DNA of 16,129 nucleotides from JAGRKR01 sp041397725 (GCA_041397725.1 JAWKVZ010000014.1:1-16129); one strand, 5' to 3'. Positions 7,382 to 14,845 are shown, counted from the stretch's first letter. Notes: generated by a model not told the origin, from the sequence alone. A program made the numbers and translations.

Positions 7382-7852
7382 ATGGCCGCCACCGATCAGA
7401 AGCCATTGCGGCTGATTGCCTTCGACGAAGAGGATCTTCAGGTGATTTCCGCTCACCTGCAGGATGCCGTCCTGCTGGTCAGCGACATGACCTATCTTCC
7501 GGACGGGAAGCGGTTCGCCGCCATCGCCAACCGATTCAACTGGGTTCAGGCGCTTGCCGACGGCAACGAGCGGCGCCGGCAGTTCGAGCGCCAGCGCTCG
7601 GCGCTCCGGTTCGAGCGTGTGCTCAGCGCCCAACTGCAGAATATCGACCTCAAGTCCAAGGACACCGTTCTCGAGCTGCTCGCCGTCCAGTTCGAGGCGG
7701 GGGAGCCGCCCGCGGGCCAGGTGACGCTGGTCTTTGCGGGAGGGGCGGCGATCCGCCTTCGCGTCGAGTGCATCGAGGCCGAGCTCAAGGACCTGGGCAT
7801 CGCCTGGCGGACCAAGCGCAAGCCGGCGCATCCCGACGAGACCAACGTTTAG
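7382..7852 (+). CDS. DUF2948 family protein
   Basis: Conserved alphaproteobacterial protein of 156 residues with no known function. The start LRLIAFDEEDLQVISAHLQDAV, the segment FAAIANRFNWVQ and the end ELKDLGIAWRTKRKPAHP are characteristic of DUF2948, and the length is that of the family. No signal peptide or membrane helix is present, so it should be cytoplasmic. In many Hyphomicrobiales this gene directly precedes hisD, as here, which is the main clue to identity and to the host group. GAGGA at 7374–7378 precedes the ATG closely. A role linked to histidine synthesis is suggested only by position. Confidence 0.88.
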   Translation: MAATDQKPLRLIAFDEEDLQVISAHLQDAVLLVSDMTYLPDGKRFAAIANRFNWVQALADGNERRRQFERQRSALRFERVLSAQLQNIDLKSKDTVLELLAVQFEAGEPPAGQVTLVFAGGAAIRLRVECIEAELKDLGIAWRTKRKPAHPDETNV

Positions 7853-7905
7853 CAGGAGGGAGTCCTGCCGCCTCGGCTCGCGCGGAACGCGGAAGGCGCG
7901 AGCCG
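7853..7905 (+). other. two stem-loops between the DUF2948 gene and hisD
   Basis: The first, right at the DUF2948 stop, has arms CAGGA (7853–7857) and TCCTG (7863–7867). The second has perfect 10-base GC-rich arms CGGCTCGCGC (7874–7883) and GCGCGAGCCG (7896–7905) with a 12-base loop. No T run follows, so simple intrinsic termination is doubtful; RNA processing, stability control or partial termination before hisD are options. No leader peptide rich in His codons is visible, so classical his attenuation is not supported. Confidence 0.45.
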
Positions 7906-7947
7906 GCGACAGATCGATGTGGAGCGCCGGACCAGCCTGGAGCAACC

Positions 7948-9261
7948 ATGCCGCAACGTCTTGCAACGAGTGATCCGGGATTCGAGGCGGATTTCGCAGC
8001 GTTCCTGGCGACCAAACGAGAGGTTTCCAGCGACGTCGATGCCGCCGTCGCGGCAATCATCGACGACGTGCGCGCACGCGGCGACGCCGCGGTCATCGAG
8101 CTGTCGCGCCGCTTCGACGGGGTCGACCTCGCAGTCGTCGGCATGCGTGTCACCGACGCCGAGATCGAGGCAGCCTGCGCGAGCGCCGATCGCGGGACAC
8201 TCGACGCCCTGCAGCTCGCCCACGATCGTATCGCATCGCATCACGCCCGCCAGCTTCCGACAGACGACGCCTATACCGATGCACTCGGCGTCGAGCTCGC
8301 AAGCCGCTGGACGCCCGTCGAGGCCGTCGGGCTCTATGTGCCGGGCGGGACGGCGAGCTATCCGAGCTCGGTTCTCATGAATGCAGTGCCGGCCAAGGTC
8401 GCCGGCGTGAAGCGCATCACCATGGTCGTGCCGGCGCCGCGCGGCGAGCTCAATCCGCTGGTCCTGGCGGCGGCGAGGATCGCCGGTGTCGGCGAGATCT
8501 ACCGCGTCGGCGGGGCGCAGGCCGTGGCAGCGCTGGCCTACGGCACGCAGACCATCGCACCGGTCGCCAAGATCGTCGGCCCTGGAAATGCCTACGTCGC
8601 CGCGGCGAAGCGCCGGGTGTTCGGCACCGTGGGCATCGACATGATCGCTGGTCCCTCGGAGGTCCTGATCCTGGCCGACGACGACAACGACGCCGAGTGG
8701 ATCGCCGCCGATCTGCTGGCCCAGGCCGAGCACGACGCGGCCGCCCAGGCCATCCTGATCACGGACAGCGCCCGGCTGGCGGACGCCGTCGAGGCGGCCG
8801 TGTCCCGCCAGCTTGCCCGCCTCCCGCGCGGCAACATCGCCGGCGAGAGCTGGAACACCTACGGCGCCATCATTCTCGTCGACCGGCTCGAGGCGGCATG
8901 CCCCCTTGCCGATCGCATTGCCGCCGAGCACCTGGAAATCGCCACGCACGCGCCCGAGCACCTCGCCTCGCGCATTTCCAACGCCGGCGCGATCTTCCTC
9001 GGCCATCACACTCCCGAGGTGATCGGCGACTATGTCGCCGGCAGCAATCACGTGCTGCCCACAGCCCGCTCGGCGCGGTTCTCGTCCGGCCTCGGCGTCC
9101 TCGATTTCATGAAGCGGACCTCGATCCTGAAGATGACGCCCGCCGCGCTCGGCAAGCTCGGCCCGGCGGCCATGGCACTGGCGCGTGCCGAAGGGCTAGA
9201 GGCACATCGGCGCTCCGTGGCGATCCGGCTCGAGGAAGGCGGCGTCGATGAGCGGGGCTGA
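7948..9261 (+). CDS. hisD: histidinol dehydrogenase
   Basis: Zinc enzyme of 437 residues that catalyses the last two steps of histidine synthesis, L-histidinol to L-histidine with two NAD+, in the cytoplasm. Zinc ligands Q259, H262 (LLAQAEHD), D361 and H420 and catalytic E327/H328 (AAEHLE) all sit within one residue of their E. coli positions. The GPGNAYVAAAKR and GIDMIAGPSEVL segments are the family signature. The ATG at 7948 has GGAG at 7939–7942 and gives the usual length; the open frame extends further upstream only because GC-rich DNA lacks stops. Its end overlaps the next gene by 14 bases, indicating translational coupling. All catalytic residues are intact. Confidence 0.98.
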   Translation: MPQRLATSDPGFEADFAAFLATKREVSSDVDAAVAAIIDDVRARGDAAVIELSRRFDGVDLAVVGMRVTDAEIEAACASADRGTLDALQLAHDRIASHHARQLPTDDAYTDALGVELASRWTPVEAVGLYVPGGTASYPSSVLMNAVPAKVAGVKRITMVVPAPRGELNPLVLAAARIAGVGEIYRVGGAQAVAALAYGTQTIAPVAKIVGPGNAYVAAAKRRVFGTVGIDMIAGPSEVLILADDDNDAEWIAADLLAQAEHDAAAQAILITDSARLADAVEAAVSRQLARLPRGNIAGESWNTYGAIILVDRLEAACPLADRIAAEHLEIATHAPEHLASRISNAGAIFLGHHTPEVIGDYVAGSNHVLPTARSARFSSGLGVLDFMKRTSILKMTPAALGKLGPAAMALARAEGLEAHRRSVAIRLEEGGVDERG

Positions 9262-9742
9262 CAACGGATTTTCGGCGACAACACGCCTCTACCAGATCGA
9301 TCTCGATCCGAAGTCGCTCGCCAACAACAATCCCAATGTCCAGCACGAGCGCGAAGTCGCGATCTTCGATCTGCTGGAGGGCAATTGCTTCGCGCTCGAG
9401 GGGCGCGACGACGGCCCCTACCGTCTGGCACTGTCGATCGCCGAGGATCGTCTCGTGATCGACGTCGGGCACGAGCGCTCCGACGGCGTCGTCACGTTCA
9501 TGCTGTCGCTTTCGCCGTTCCGGCGCATTCTCAAGGACTATTTCATCGTCTGCGACAGCTATTACGAGGCCATCCGGTCGCTGCCGCCCTCGCGGATCCA
9601 GGCGATCGACATGGGACGGCGCGCGCTGCACGACGAAGGCACGCGCGTGCTCATGGAGCGCCTAAAGGGCAAAATCACCGTCGATTTCGATACCGCGCGC
9701 CGCCTGTTCACGCTGATCAGCGCACTGCATTGGAAGGGCTGA
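9248..9742 (+). CDS. UPF0262 family protein
   Basis: Conserved protein of 164 residues, function unknown, nearly confined to alphaproteobacteria. The block LSPFRRILKDYFIVCDSYYEAIRS (about 77–100) followed by AIDMGRRALHDEG and FDTARRLFTLISALHW is the family hallmark. No signal or membrane segment is seen. It overlaps the hisD end by 14 bases and has a GAGGAAGG ribosome site inside hisD, so it is co-translated with hisD. It is followed after 4 bases by the phosphatase gene. This hisD–UPF0262–phosphatase order is conserved in Hyphomicrobiales. Confidence 0.93.
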   Translation: MSGADNGFSATTRLYQIDLDPKSLANNNPNVQHEREVAIFDLLEGNCFALEGRDDGPYRLALSIAEDRLVIDVGHERSDGVVTFMLSLSPFRRILKDYFIVCDSYYEAIRSLPPSRIQAIDMGRRALHDEGTRVLMERLKGKITVDFDTARRLFTLISALHWKG

Positions 9743-9746
9743 TGCC

Positions 9747-10226
9747 GTGCCAAACACGTTTGGCTTGCCGCGTCAGTTCAAAGAGCTGCCTGGCGCCGTG
9801 CTGTTCGTGTGCACGATGAATGCGGTGCGCTCGCCGATGGCGGCCGCCATCATGAAACATCTCGTCGGCAACCGCGCCTATATCGAGTCGGCTGGCGTGA
9901 GGGCCGGCGAGATCGACCACTTCGTCGCGGAGGTCATGCACGAGATCGGCATCGACGTTTCGCGCCACAAGCCGCGCACGCTGGCCGACCTTCATGACAC
10001 CTCCTTCGATGTCGTGGTCACGCTGTCGCCTGAAGCACACCATCAGGCGCTCGAGCTGACACGCACCATGGCGGTCGACGTCGAGTACTGGCCGACCCTC
10101 GACGCCTCCCTGGCGCGCGGCCATGGCAGCCGGGCGCAGATGCTCGATGTCTATCGCGGCGTCCGGGATCAGCTCTTCAAGCGGATCAAGACCCGATTCG
10201 GGCTGGAAGGCGGGCCGGTCGTCTGA
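9747..10226 (+). CDS. low-molecular-weight protein-tyrosine-phosphatase / arsenate-reductase-like protein
   Basis: Cytoplasmic protein of 159 residues with the P-loop C22-TMNAV-R28-S, the CX5R(S) motif of low-molecular-weight phosphatases, right after the first strand (AVLFVCTMN). Asp residues in the DVEYWPTLDAS segment (111–121) may supply the general acid, though the usual DP pair is absent. Family members dephosphorylate phosphotyrosine or reduce arsenate with thiols; the thiol-cascade cysteines of ArsC reductases are not evident here, so phosphatase activity is more likely. It starts with GTG 4 bases after the UPF0262 stop, so it belongs to the hisD operon. The usual next genes in this neighbourhood (infA, maf) are absent; a permease gene follows. 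Confidence 0.87.
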   Translation: MPNTFGLPRQFKELPGAVLFVCTMNAVRSPMAAAIMKHLVGNRAYIESAGVRAGEIDHFVAEVMHEIGIDVSRHKPRTLADLHDTSFDVVVTLSPEAHHQALELTRTMAVDVEYWPTLDASLARGHGSRAQMLDVYRGVRDQLFKRIKTRFGLEGGPVV

Positions 10227-10240
10227 GGGAAAGGGCCAGA

Positions 10241-10261
10241 GCCGGGGGCGGAGACCCCGGC
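10241..10261 (+). terminator. GC-rich hairpin after the hisD operon
   Basis: Perfect 7-base arms GCCGGGG (10241–10247) and CCCCGGC (10255–10261) with a 7-base loop, 14 bases after the phosphatase stop. No T run follows, so its strength as an intrinsic terminator is uncertain. Bases 10262–10422 contain no gene or clear promoter. Confidence 0.4.
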
Positions 10262-10422
10262 AGAAAGCGCTTCACTTGGCCCGCCCTTCGGTCCAAGAAT
10301 AGCTTACGGCCTGCGCGGCCGGTCGCATCCTCGCTCCGTGGTCGGCTTCCGCCGCGCCGGACTGCCCGATACCGTCACGCCCTCCCAACGGCATCACCTG
10401 AAGACACGGACACCGCTGTCAC

Positions 10423-11181
10423 ATGACGACTGCGCTGCAACACCTCTCGGTCCAGGTCGTGGTGGTGATCGTGCTCGCATTCGCGTTTGCCGGCATCGTC
10501 AAGGGCACCATCGGCGCCGGCCTTCCCGCCACGTCCGTGCCCATTCTCGTGATGGTGCTCGAGCCCTCGTTCGCGGTCGCCTTGACGCTCGTGCCGGTCG
10601 CCTTCGTCAACATCTGGCAAGCGCTGCAGGGAACGCGCTACCGCGAGGCTTTCCGGGAGTTCTGGTCTTACCTGCTGACGCTGGCCGTCGGCGCCTGGTT
10701 CGGGGCGAAAGTGCTGGTGTCGGCCAATCCCAAGCTGGTCGCCTTCTGGCTCGGCATCATCGTCGTCAGCAGCACGGCGTTGCAGGCGCTTGCGCCACGC
10801 GGCCAGCTTTCGCCCAAGCGTCTTGCGCTGCTCAACCCGTTCGCCGGCGGCGGCATGGGCCTGATCGGCGGCTCCACGGGCATTTTCGTGCCATCGATCA
10901 TCTATTTCGCGGTCCTGCGCCTGCAAAAGGACCTGTTCATCTCGCTGATGGCGCTGGTGGCATTGATCGGCATGGCGCCGCTCTATGCCGGCCTCGTCTT
11001 CGGCGGCATTCTCGACTGGAACATGCTGTACGCATCGATCCTGATGGTTGCGCCGGCAGCGATGGGCTACCTGATCGGCACCAACATCCGCCATCGGCTC
11101 GCGGACCGGACGTTCCGCTTGATCGTGTGGATCGTCCTCACGGCACTCGGCCTCAATCTGATCCGCCTGGGCCTGCTCTGA
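10423..11181 (+). CDS. TauE/SafE family membrane permease (sulfite exporter family)
   Basis: Inner-membrane transporter of 252 residues with about seven or eight hydrophobic helices. The N-terminal repeat AFAFAGIVKGTIGAGLPATSVPIL (about 18–42) and the second repeat NPFAGGGMGLIGGSTGIFVPSIIYF (about 137–161) show the two-fold layout of the TauE/SafE family. Named members export sulfite or sulfoacetate released in sulfonate breakdown, but many are uncharacterised anion permeases. The ATG at 10423 begins at the first helix; its ribosome site is weak. The gene stands where hisD-operon synteny usually continues, and its end faces the UxaA-type genes. Sulfite export is only inferred. Confidence 0.88.
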   Translation: MTTALQHLSVQVVVVIVLAFAFAGIVKGTIGAGLPATSVPILVMVLEPSFAVALTLVPVAFVNIWQALQGTRYREAFREFWSYLLTLAVGAWFGAKVLVSANPKLVAFWLGIIVVSSTALQALAPRGQLSPKRLALLNPFAGGGMGLIGGSTGIFVPSIIYFAVLRLQKDLFISLMALVALIGMAPLYAGLVFGGILDWNMLYASILMVAPAAMGYLIGTNIRHRLADRTFRLIVWIVLTALGLNLIRLGLL

Positions 11182-11226
11182 CGAGGGGCGGCGCGCCTGT
11201 GCACCGCCACCTCACATGCCGCGGCC

Positions 11227-12390
11227 TCACATGGAGAGCCCGAAGCGGCTGATCGACGTCTCGCGCGCGTCGAGGATCTCGGCGCTGGTCAGCTCGCCGG
11301 ACGCCACCGACAGCATATAGTCGAACACCCGCGCACCGGCCGCGGCGACGCGCTCGCCGGCCTCGAGAATGCCCGACACGTCGCAATCGATGTTGTCGGA
11401 GAAGTTCTGCGCCGTATTGCGGTTGCCGGTCACCTTGATGGTGGTCGAGATGACGCTGCCGATGGGATTGCCGACGCCTGTCGAGAACAGGTTGATCTGG
11501 CAGCCGCCAGCAGCGAGGCCCGTGAGCGACTCGACTGCAGGCGCTGGCGTCGCCATGAAATGGAGGCCCGGACTGCTCGGCCGCTCGCCGTAGCCGACGA
11601 TGCCGACGAGCGGCGTCGTCCCGGCCTTCGCCATGGCGCCCAGCGATTTTTCCTCGATGGTCGTCAGGCCGCCGCGGATGTTGTCGCGCGTCGGGTTCGA
11701 GCCTCTGAGGTCGACGCCCTGGTCCATGATCCGCCGCTCGTGGCCATGCACCTCCGCCAGGAACCTGTCGCGCACGGCCGGCGTCGCCGCGCGGTCGGCG
11801 AAAACGTGCTCGGCCCCGAGGAACTCCGACGTCTCCGAGATCACGACCTGGCCGCCGAGCGACACGATGCGGTCGGCGGCGACGCCGATGGCGGGGTTCG
11901 AGGCGAGCCCGGACGTGGTGTCGGAGCCGCCGCACTCGACGCCGACCGTGAGGTGCGACACGGGGAACGGCTTTCTGCGCATCGCCGACGCCGCACGCAC
12001 CATGCGCGCCGCCTGGCGCGAGGCCAGCATTGTCGCCTCGAGCGTGCCGCCGGTCTCCTGGATGTTGACGATGGCGACGGGAAGCCCGGACGGCCTGATG
12101 CGCCGCGCCAGATCCTCCGACGTGACCGGCTCGAGACCGACGATGACGACACCGCCGATGTTCGGGTTGGTCGCAAGGCCCGCGAGAACCGACATCGTGA
12201 TCTCGAGATCCTGCCCGATCTGGCCGCGCACGTAGGCCGTGGCGACAGGCACCGTGTTGAGGACGCTGCGCACCACGGCGCGCGTGATCGAATTACAGTT
12301 CTCCATCACCGAGACGACGGCCACCCAGTTGCGGATGCCGACACGGCCATCGGCGCGCTCGTAGCCGAGAAAGGTTTCAGCCTGGCTCAT
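11227..12390 (-). CDS. UxaA family hydro-/sulfo-lyase, large subunit (SuyB-, altronate or galactarate dehydratase-like)
   Basis: Cytoplasmic enzyme of 387 residues matching the C-terminal catalytic part of altronate/galactarate dehydratases. Motifs are GYERADGRVGIRN (9–21), VECGGSDTTSGLASNPAIG (151–169), SETSEFLGAEHVF (185–197), GGLTTIEEKSLG (240–251), HFMATP (277–282) and STGVGNPIGS with TIKVTGN (303–323). Related enzymes use iron to eliminate water from sugar acids; SuyB instead removes bisulfite from (R)-sulfolactate to give pyruvate. The family alone does not tell which. The ATG at 12390 has GGGAGG just upstream and overlaps the stop of the small subunit (ATGA), so both are co-translated. 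Upstream in-frame codons lie inside the small-subunit gene and are rejected. Confidence 0.88.
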   Translation of the reverse strand: MSQAETFLGYERADGRVGIRNWVAVVSVMENCNSITRAVVRSVLNTVPVATAYVRGQIGQDLEITMSVLAGLATNPNIGGVVIVGLEPVTSEDLARRIRPSGLPVAIVNIQETGGTLEATMLASRQAARMVRAASAMRRKPFPVSHLTVGVECGGSDTTSGLASNPAIGVAADRIVSLGGQVVISETSEFLGAEHVFADRAATPAVRDRFLAEVHGHERRIMDQGVDLRGSNPTRDNIRGGLTTIEEKSLGAMAKAGTTPLVGIVGYGERPSSPGLHFMATPAPAVESLTGLAAGGCQINLFSTGVGNPIGSVISTTIKVTGNRNTAQNFSDNIDCDVSGILEAGERVAAAGARVFDYMLSVASGELTSAEILDARETSISRFGLSM

Positions 12391-12686
12391 GACGACCTCC
12401 CGCTCTCCAGATCGCCGCGCGCACGCAGGGACTCGACATTGTGGACATGTACGTGCTGGCCGGCGGCGATCGTCGCCATGGCGCGACCGACGACCTGACC
12501 GTATTTCAGGATGTCGTCGCCGGGCGCGATGGCCCGCGTGGCGCACTTGTGACCGTAGGGCACCGCCTCGCGGAGCGTGATCTCGCCCTGCGCCTCGCCG
12601 GTCAGCGCCGCGATGTCGCCGGCGGCCGCCGGATCGATCAAGGTCGCCACGTTGTCGCGGGCATCGAGCACGATGGCTCTCGGCAT
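12387..12686 (-). CDS. UxaA family small subunit, SAF domain (SuyA-like)
   Basis: Protein of 99 residues corresponding to the N-terminal SAF domain of altronate/galactarate dehydratases, here a separate chain as in SuyA. It shows ARDNVAT (9–15), YGHKCATRAI (44–53) with H46/K47, ILKYGQVVG (59–67) and the end motif IAAGQHVHVHN (73–83) with three closely spaced His. It should form the complex with the large subunit encoded immediately downstream by a four-base ATGA overlap. GGAGG precedes the ATG at 12686; a longer open frame to 12824 lacks family similarity in its extension. The split-gene layout and lengths (99 and 387) agree with sulfolactate sulfo-lyase but also with other two-chain UxaA proteins. 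Confidence 0.87.
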   Translation of the reverse strand: MPRAIVLDARDNVATLIDPAAAGDIAALTGEAQGEITLREAVPYGHKCATRAIAPGDDILKYGQVVGRAMATIAAGQHVHVHNVESLRARGDLESGRSS

Positions 12687-12730
12687 CGCCAAACCTCCCT
12701 CCTGCTGCGTCTTCTCGCCATAGGATGACA

Positions 12731-12746
12731 GATGCCCACGGGCGTC
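12731..12746. promoter_or_regulatory. imperfect palindrome between the UxaA genes and the lyase
   Basis: GATGCCC and GGGCGTC face each other across a 2-base centre, with one mismatched pair. It lies in the 127-base divergent gap between two probably co-regulated catabolic genes, where an operator would be expected. No convincing -35/-10 pair was found in the gap, and the site is unlike the AT-rich palindrome at 1067–1086. Weak evidence. Confidence 0.25.
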
Positions 12747-12804
12747 GGCTAGACTATTCCTCATGTCGCTCGGCGCGCGTGGGCGCCGAACCGCGAGCAA
12801 CGAT

Positions 12805-12809
12805 GGAGG
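12805..12809 (+). promoter_or_regulatory. ribosome binding site deciding the 12814 start
   Basis: GGAGG ends 4 bases before the ATG at 12814. An in-frame ATG at 12763 lacks any such site, and the extra 17 residues do not resemble the family N-terminus. Confidence 0.55.
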
Positions 12810-12813
12810 CCCC

Positions 12814-14169
12814 ATGGCGATCACCGCATTCGATTCGAGACTATTTGCCGGCCTCCTCGGGCACGAGGCGATGCGCGCGGTGTTCGACGACCGGGCGCTC
12901 GTGGCGCGCTACCTCGACGTCGAGGTGGCGCTGGCGCGGGCCGAGGCCGAGGTCGGGCTCATCCCGGCCGACGCGGCCGAAGCCATCGCCCGGGCCGCCG
13001 ACCCGGACCGCATCGACATCGCGGCCCTCGGCCGGGAAACGGAGATCGTGGGCTATCCGATTGTCGGGATCGTGCATCAGCTCGCAAGGCTTGCCGGCGA
13101 GGCCGGTGGCTATGTCCACTGGGGCGCCACCACGCAGGACATCATGGATACCGCCGTGATCCTGCAGGTGCGGGACGGCCTGGCTCTGGTCGAGGCGGAA
13201 ATCGAGCGCGTGCGGGCGGCGCTGGTCGGACTGGCCGCGAAGTATCGCGATACGCCGATGGCCGGACGCACGCATTTGCAGCACGCGCTGCCCGTCACCT
13301 TCGGCTACAAGGCCGCCATCTGGCTTTCCATGCTGGACCGCCATGCCACGCGGCTCGACGAGTTGCGTCCGCGTGTCCTCGTGGGGCAACTCGCAGGCGC
13401 CGCTGGAACGCTCGCCTCTCTCGGCGAAGCGGGGCTCGCTGTCGAGGCGGCATTCGTGCGCCAGCTCGGCCTTGGCGTGTCGCCGGCCCCCTGGCACGCC
13501 GCCCGCGACAGCATGGCCGAGGTGATCGGCTTCCTCGGTCTGGTCACGGGCTCGCTCGCCAAGATCGCCACCGACGTGATGCTGATGATGACTACGGAGA
13601 TCGGCGAGGCCTTCGAGCCGTTCGTGCGCGGTCGCGGCTCGTCCAGCACGATGCCGCAGAAGCGCAATCCGATCTCCTGTGAGGTGATCGCCGCCGCGGC
13701 CAAGCTCGTCAGGCGCAATGCCGGCGTCATGCTCGACGCCATGGCGTCGGATTTTGAGCGGGCGACGGGTCCGTGGCATCTCGAATGGGTGGCGATCCCA
13801 GAGAGCTTCGTCGCGGCGGCGGGCGCGTTGCGTCATGCCGGCGACATGCTGGAAGGCCTGACCGTCGACACCGAGCGGATGCGGCGGAACCTCGACGCGA
13901 CCGGCGGCTTGATCGTCGCGGAAGCGATCATGATGGCGCTGGCGCGGCATGTCGGACGTCAGCGCGCCCACGATCTCGTCTACGACGCCTGCCGCGAGGT
14001 CCTGGAGGGCCGGAGCGGGCTGCTCGCCGCCCTGGAGGCGATGCCGGAGGTTGCCGCCGCTCTCGATCGCACGGCATTGGCGCGGCTCGTCGACCCGGCC
14101 AATTACGTGGGGTGCGCTCCGGACATTGTCGATCGCGTGCTGGCCGGCCGCCCGGGATCAACACATTAA
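12814..14169 (+). CDS. fumarase/aspartase superfamily lyase, PcaB (3-carboxymuconate cycloisomerase)-like
   Basis: Cytoplasmic, probably tetrameric enzyme of 451 residues. The three conserved regions are present: HWGATTQDIMDTA (from H102), GRTHLQHALP (151–160) and the signature GSSTMPQKRNP (275–285), whose flexible loop serine is the usual catalytic base. Overall length and the start FDSRLFAGLLGHEAMRAVFDD fit the PcaB / adenylosuccinate-lyase-like group. Members cleave C–N or C–O bonds to yield fumarate or close a muconolactone. No other protocatechuate genes are nearby, and purB and argH usually differ in their N-terminal region, so true PcaB activity is doubtful. Divergence from the UxaA-type pair suggests a shared pathway that breaks down a substituted dicarboxylate; this is inference. 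Confidence 0.9.
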   Translation: MAITAFDSRLFAGLLGHEAMRAVFDDRALVARYLDVEVALARAEAEVGLIPADAAEAIARAADPDRIDIAALGRETEIVGYPIVGIVHQLARLAGEAGGYVHWGATTQDIMDTAVILQVRDGLALVEAEIERVRAALVGLAAKYRDTPMAGRTHLQHALPVTFGYKAAIWLSMLDRHATRLDELRPRVLVGQLAGAAGTLASLGEAGLAVEAAFVRQLGLGVSPAPWHAARDSMAEVIGFLGLVTGSLAKIATDVMLMMTTEIGEAFEPFVRGRGSSSTMPQKRNPISCEVIAAAAKLVRRNAGVMLDAMASDFERATGPWHLEWVAIPESFVAAAGALRHAGDMLEGLTVDTERMRRNLDATGGLIVAEAIMMALARHVGRQRAHDLVYDACREVLEGRSGLLAALEAMPEVAAALDRTALARLVDPANYVGCAPDIVDRVLAGRPGSTH

Positions 14170-14211
14170 TCAAACTTGTTAGTCTGCGCCGATAAGCATA
14201 GGATCAAACGA

Positions 14212-14217
14212 TATAAT
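14212..14217 (+). promoter_or_regulatory. candidate -10 box upstream of the His-rich protein
   Basis: A perfect TATAAT stands out in a locally AT-rich stretch (14160–14220), 57 bases before the ATG at 14275. No matching -35 sits 16–18 bases upstream, so promoter status rests on the -10 alone. Confidence 0.3.
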
Positions 14218-14274
14218 ACTCCGAACCACTGGCGACCACGTCGCGTCGCCGACGAACGGCTCAGGGAGATCGTC

Positions 14275-14745
14275 ATGCGCAAGCCCGCATTCGCTGCTGC
14301 TGCCATCGCCGCCTTGCTCGCCTCCGCGCCGGCGCAGGCCTCCGAGACCATCCTGATCGATCCCGGCTATCCGCAGGGCGCGACCGTGACGTTCGAGAGC
14401 GGCGTGCGCGTCTTCCGGCCGTTGCCGCCGCGCTCGGTCGTGATCGTCAATCCGGGCGGGCGGACGCCGGTGCAGCTCGGCATCAAGCGCGTGACGGTGA
14501 CCAAGCATCACCACTATCACGGAGCGCCGGGCTATCCGCACGCCGCCGATGGCCGGATCTACGGCGATACCGGCCCGGTCGTGGACACGTCCGGCTATCC
14601 CCACGGCTACTACGGCCGCCGCCACCGTGGCACCAGCATCGCCGGCGACCGCATCAAGGCGGCGCCCAGGGTGCATCATGGCCGCCGCAGCGGACATCCC
14701 GGCCACCGCGGCCACACTGCCGGCCACGGCAAGGGACACCGCTAG
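14275..14745 (+). CDS. secreted His/Gly-rich hypothetical protein
   Basis: Hypothetical protein of 156 residues that I do not recognise. An N-terminal signal peptide (MRKP, hydrophobic Ala/Leu core, cleavage after AQA at residue 22) indicates export to the periplasm or beyond. The mature part begins with about 50 residues that could fold as a small beta domain (ETILIDPGYPQG…SVVIVNPGG), followed by a tail rich in His, Gly, Arg and Tyr: HHHYH at 78–82 and 14 His in the 134 mature residues, many in PGYPH-, GHPGHRGH-like units. Such tails can bind Ni, Zn or Cu, but this is only composition-based. GGGAG precedes the ATG. It stands alone between the lyase and truA, with its own possible promoter. 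Confidence 0.75.
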   Translation: MRKPAFAAAAIAALLASAPAQASETILIDPGYPQGATVTFESGVRVFRPLPPRSVVIVNPGGRTPVQLGIKRVTVTKHHHYHGAPGYPHAADGRIYGDTGPVVDTSGYPHGYYGRRHRGTSIAGDRIKAAPRVHHGRRSGHPGHRGHTAGHGKGHR

Positions 14746-14845
14746 CCGCACAACGGGATCGCGCCGGGGCTTGCCGCGCCGCTCATTTCGCGCTTGAGGT
14801 GGGGAGAGGATCGACCCATCCCGAGGAATCGCGCATAGCATACCG

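Noticed and set aside
7297..7947. Long in-frame extension upstream of hisD
   Set aside because: It overlaps the DUF2948 gene in another frame; hisD has normal length from the ATG at 7948.
9747..10226. Arsenate reductase as part of an arsenic resistance operon
   Set aside because: No ArsR, ArsB or Acr3 gene is nearby, the gene belongs to the conserved hisD block, and the extra reductase cysteines are not evident.
11227..12686. Firm assignment as suyAB
   Set aside because: Motifs fit the UxaA family as a whole; length and split-gene layout agree with SuyAB but do not exclude sugar-acid dehydratases.
12763..12813. Earlier start for the PcaB-like lyase
   Set aside because: No ribosome site precedes it, whereas GGAGG precedes the ATG at 12814.
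12814..14169. Protocatechuate pathway membership (pcaB)
   Set aside because: No pcaGH, pcaC or pcaD genes are in the window; only superfamily similarity supports it.
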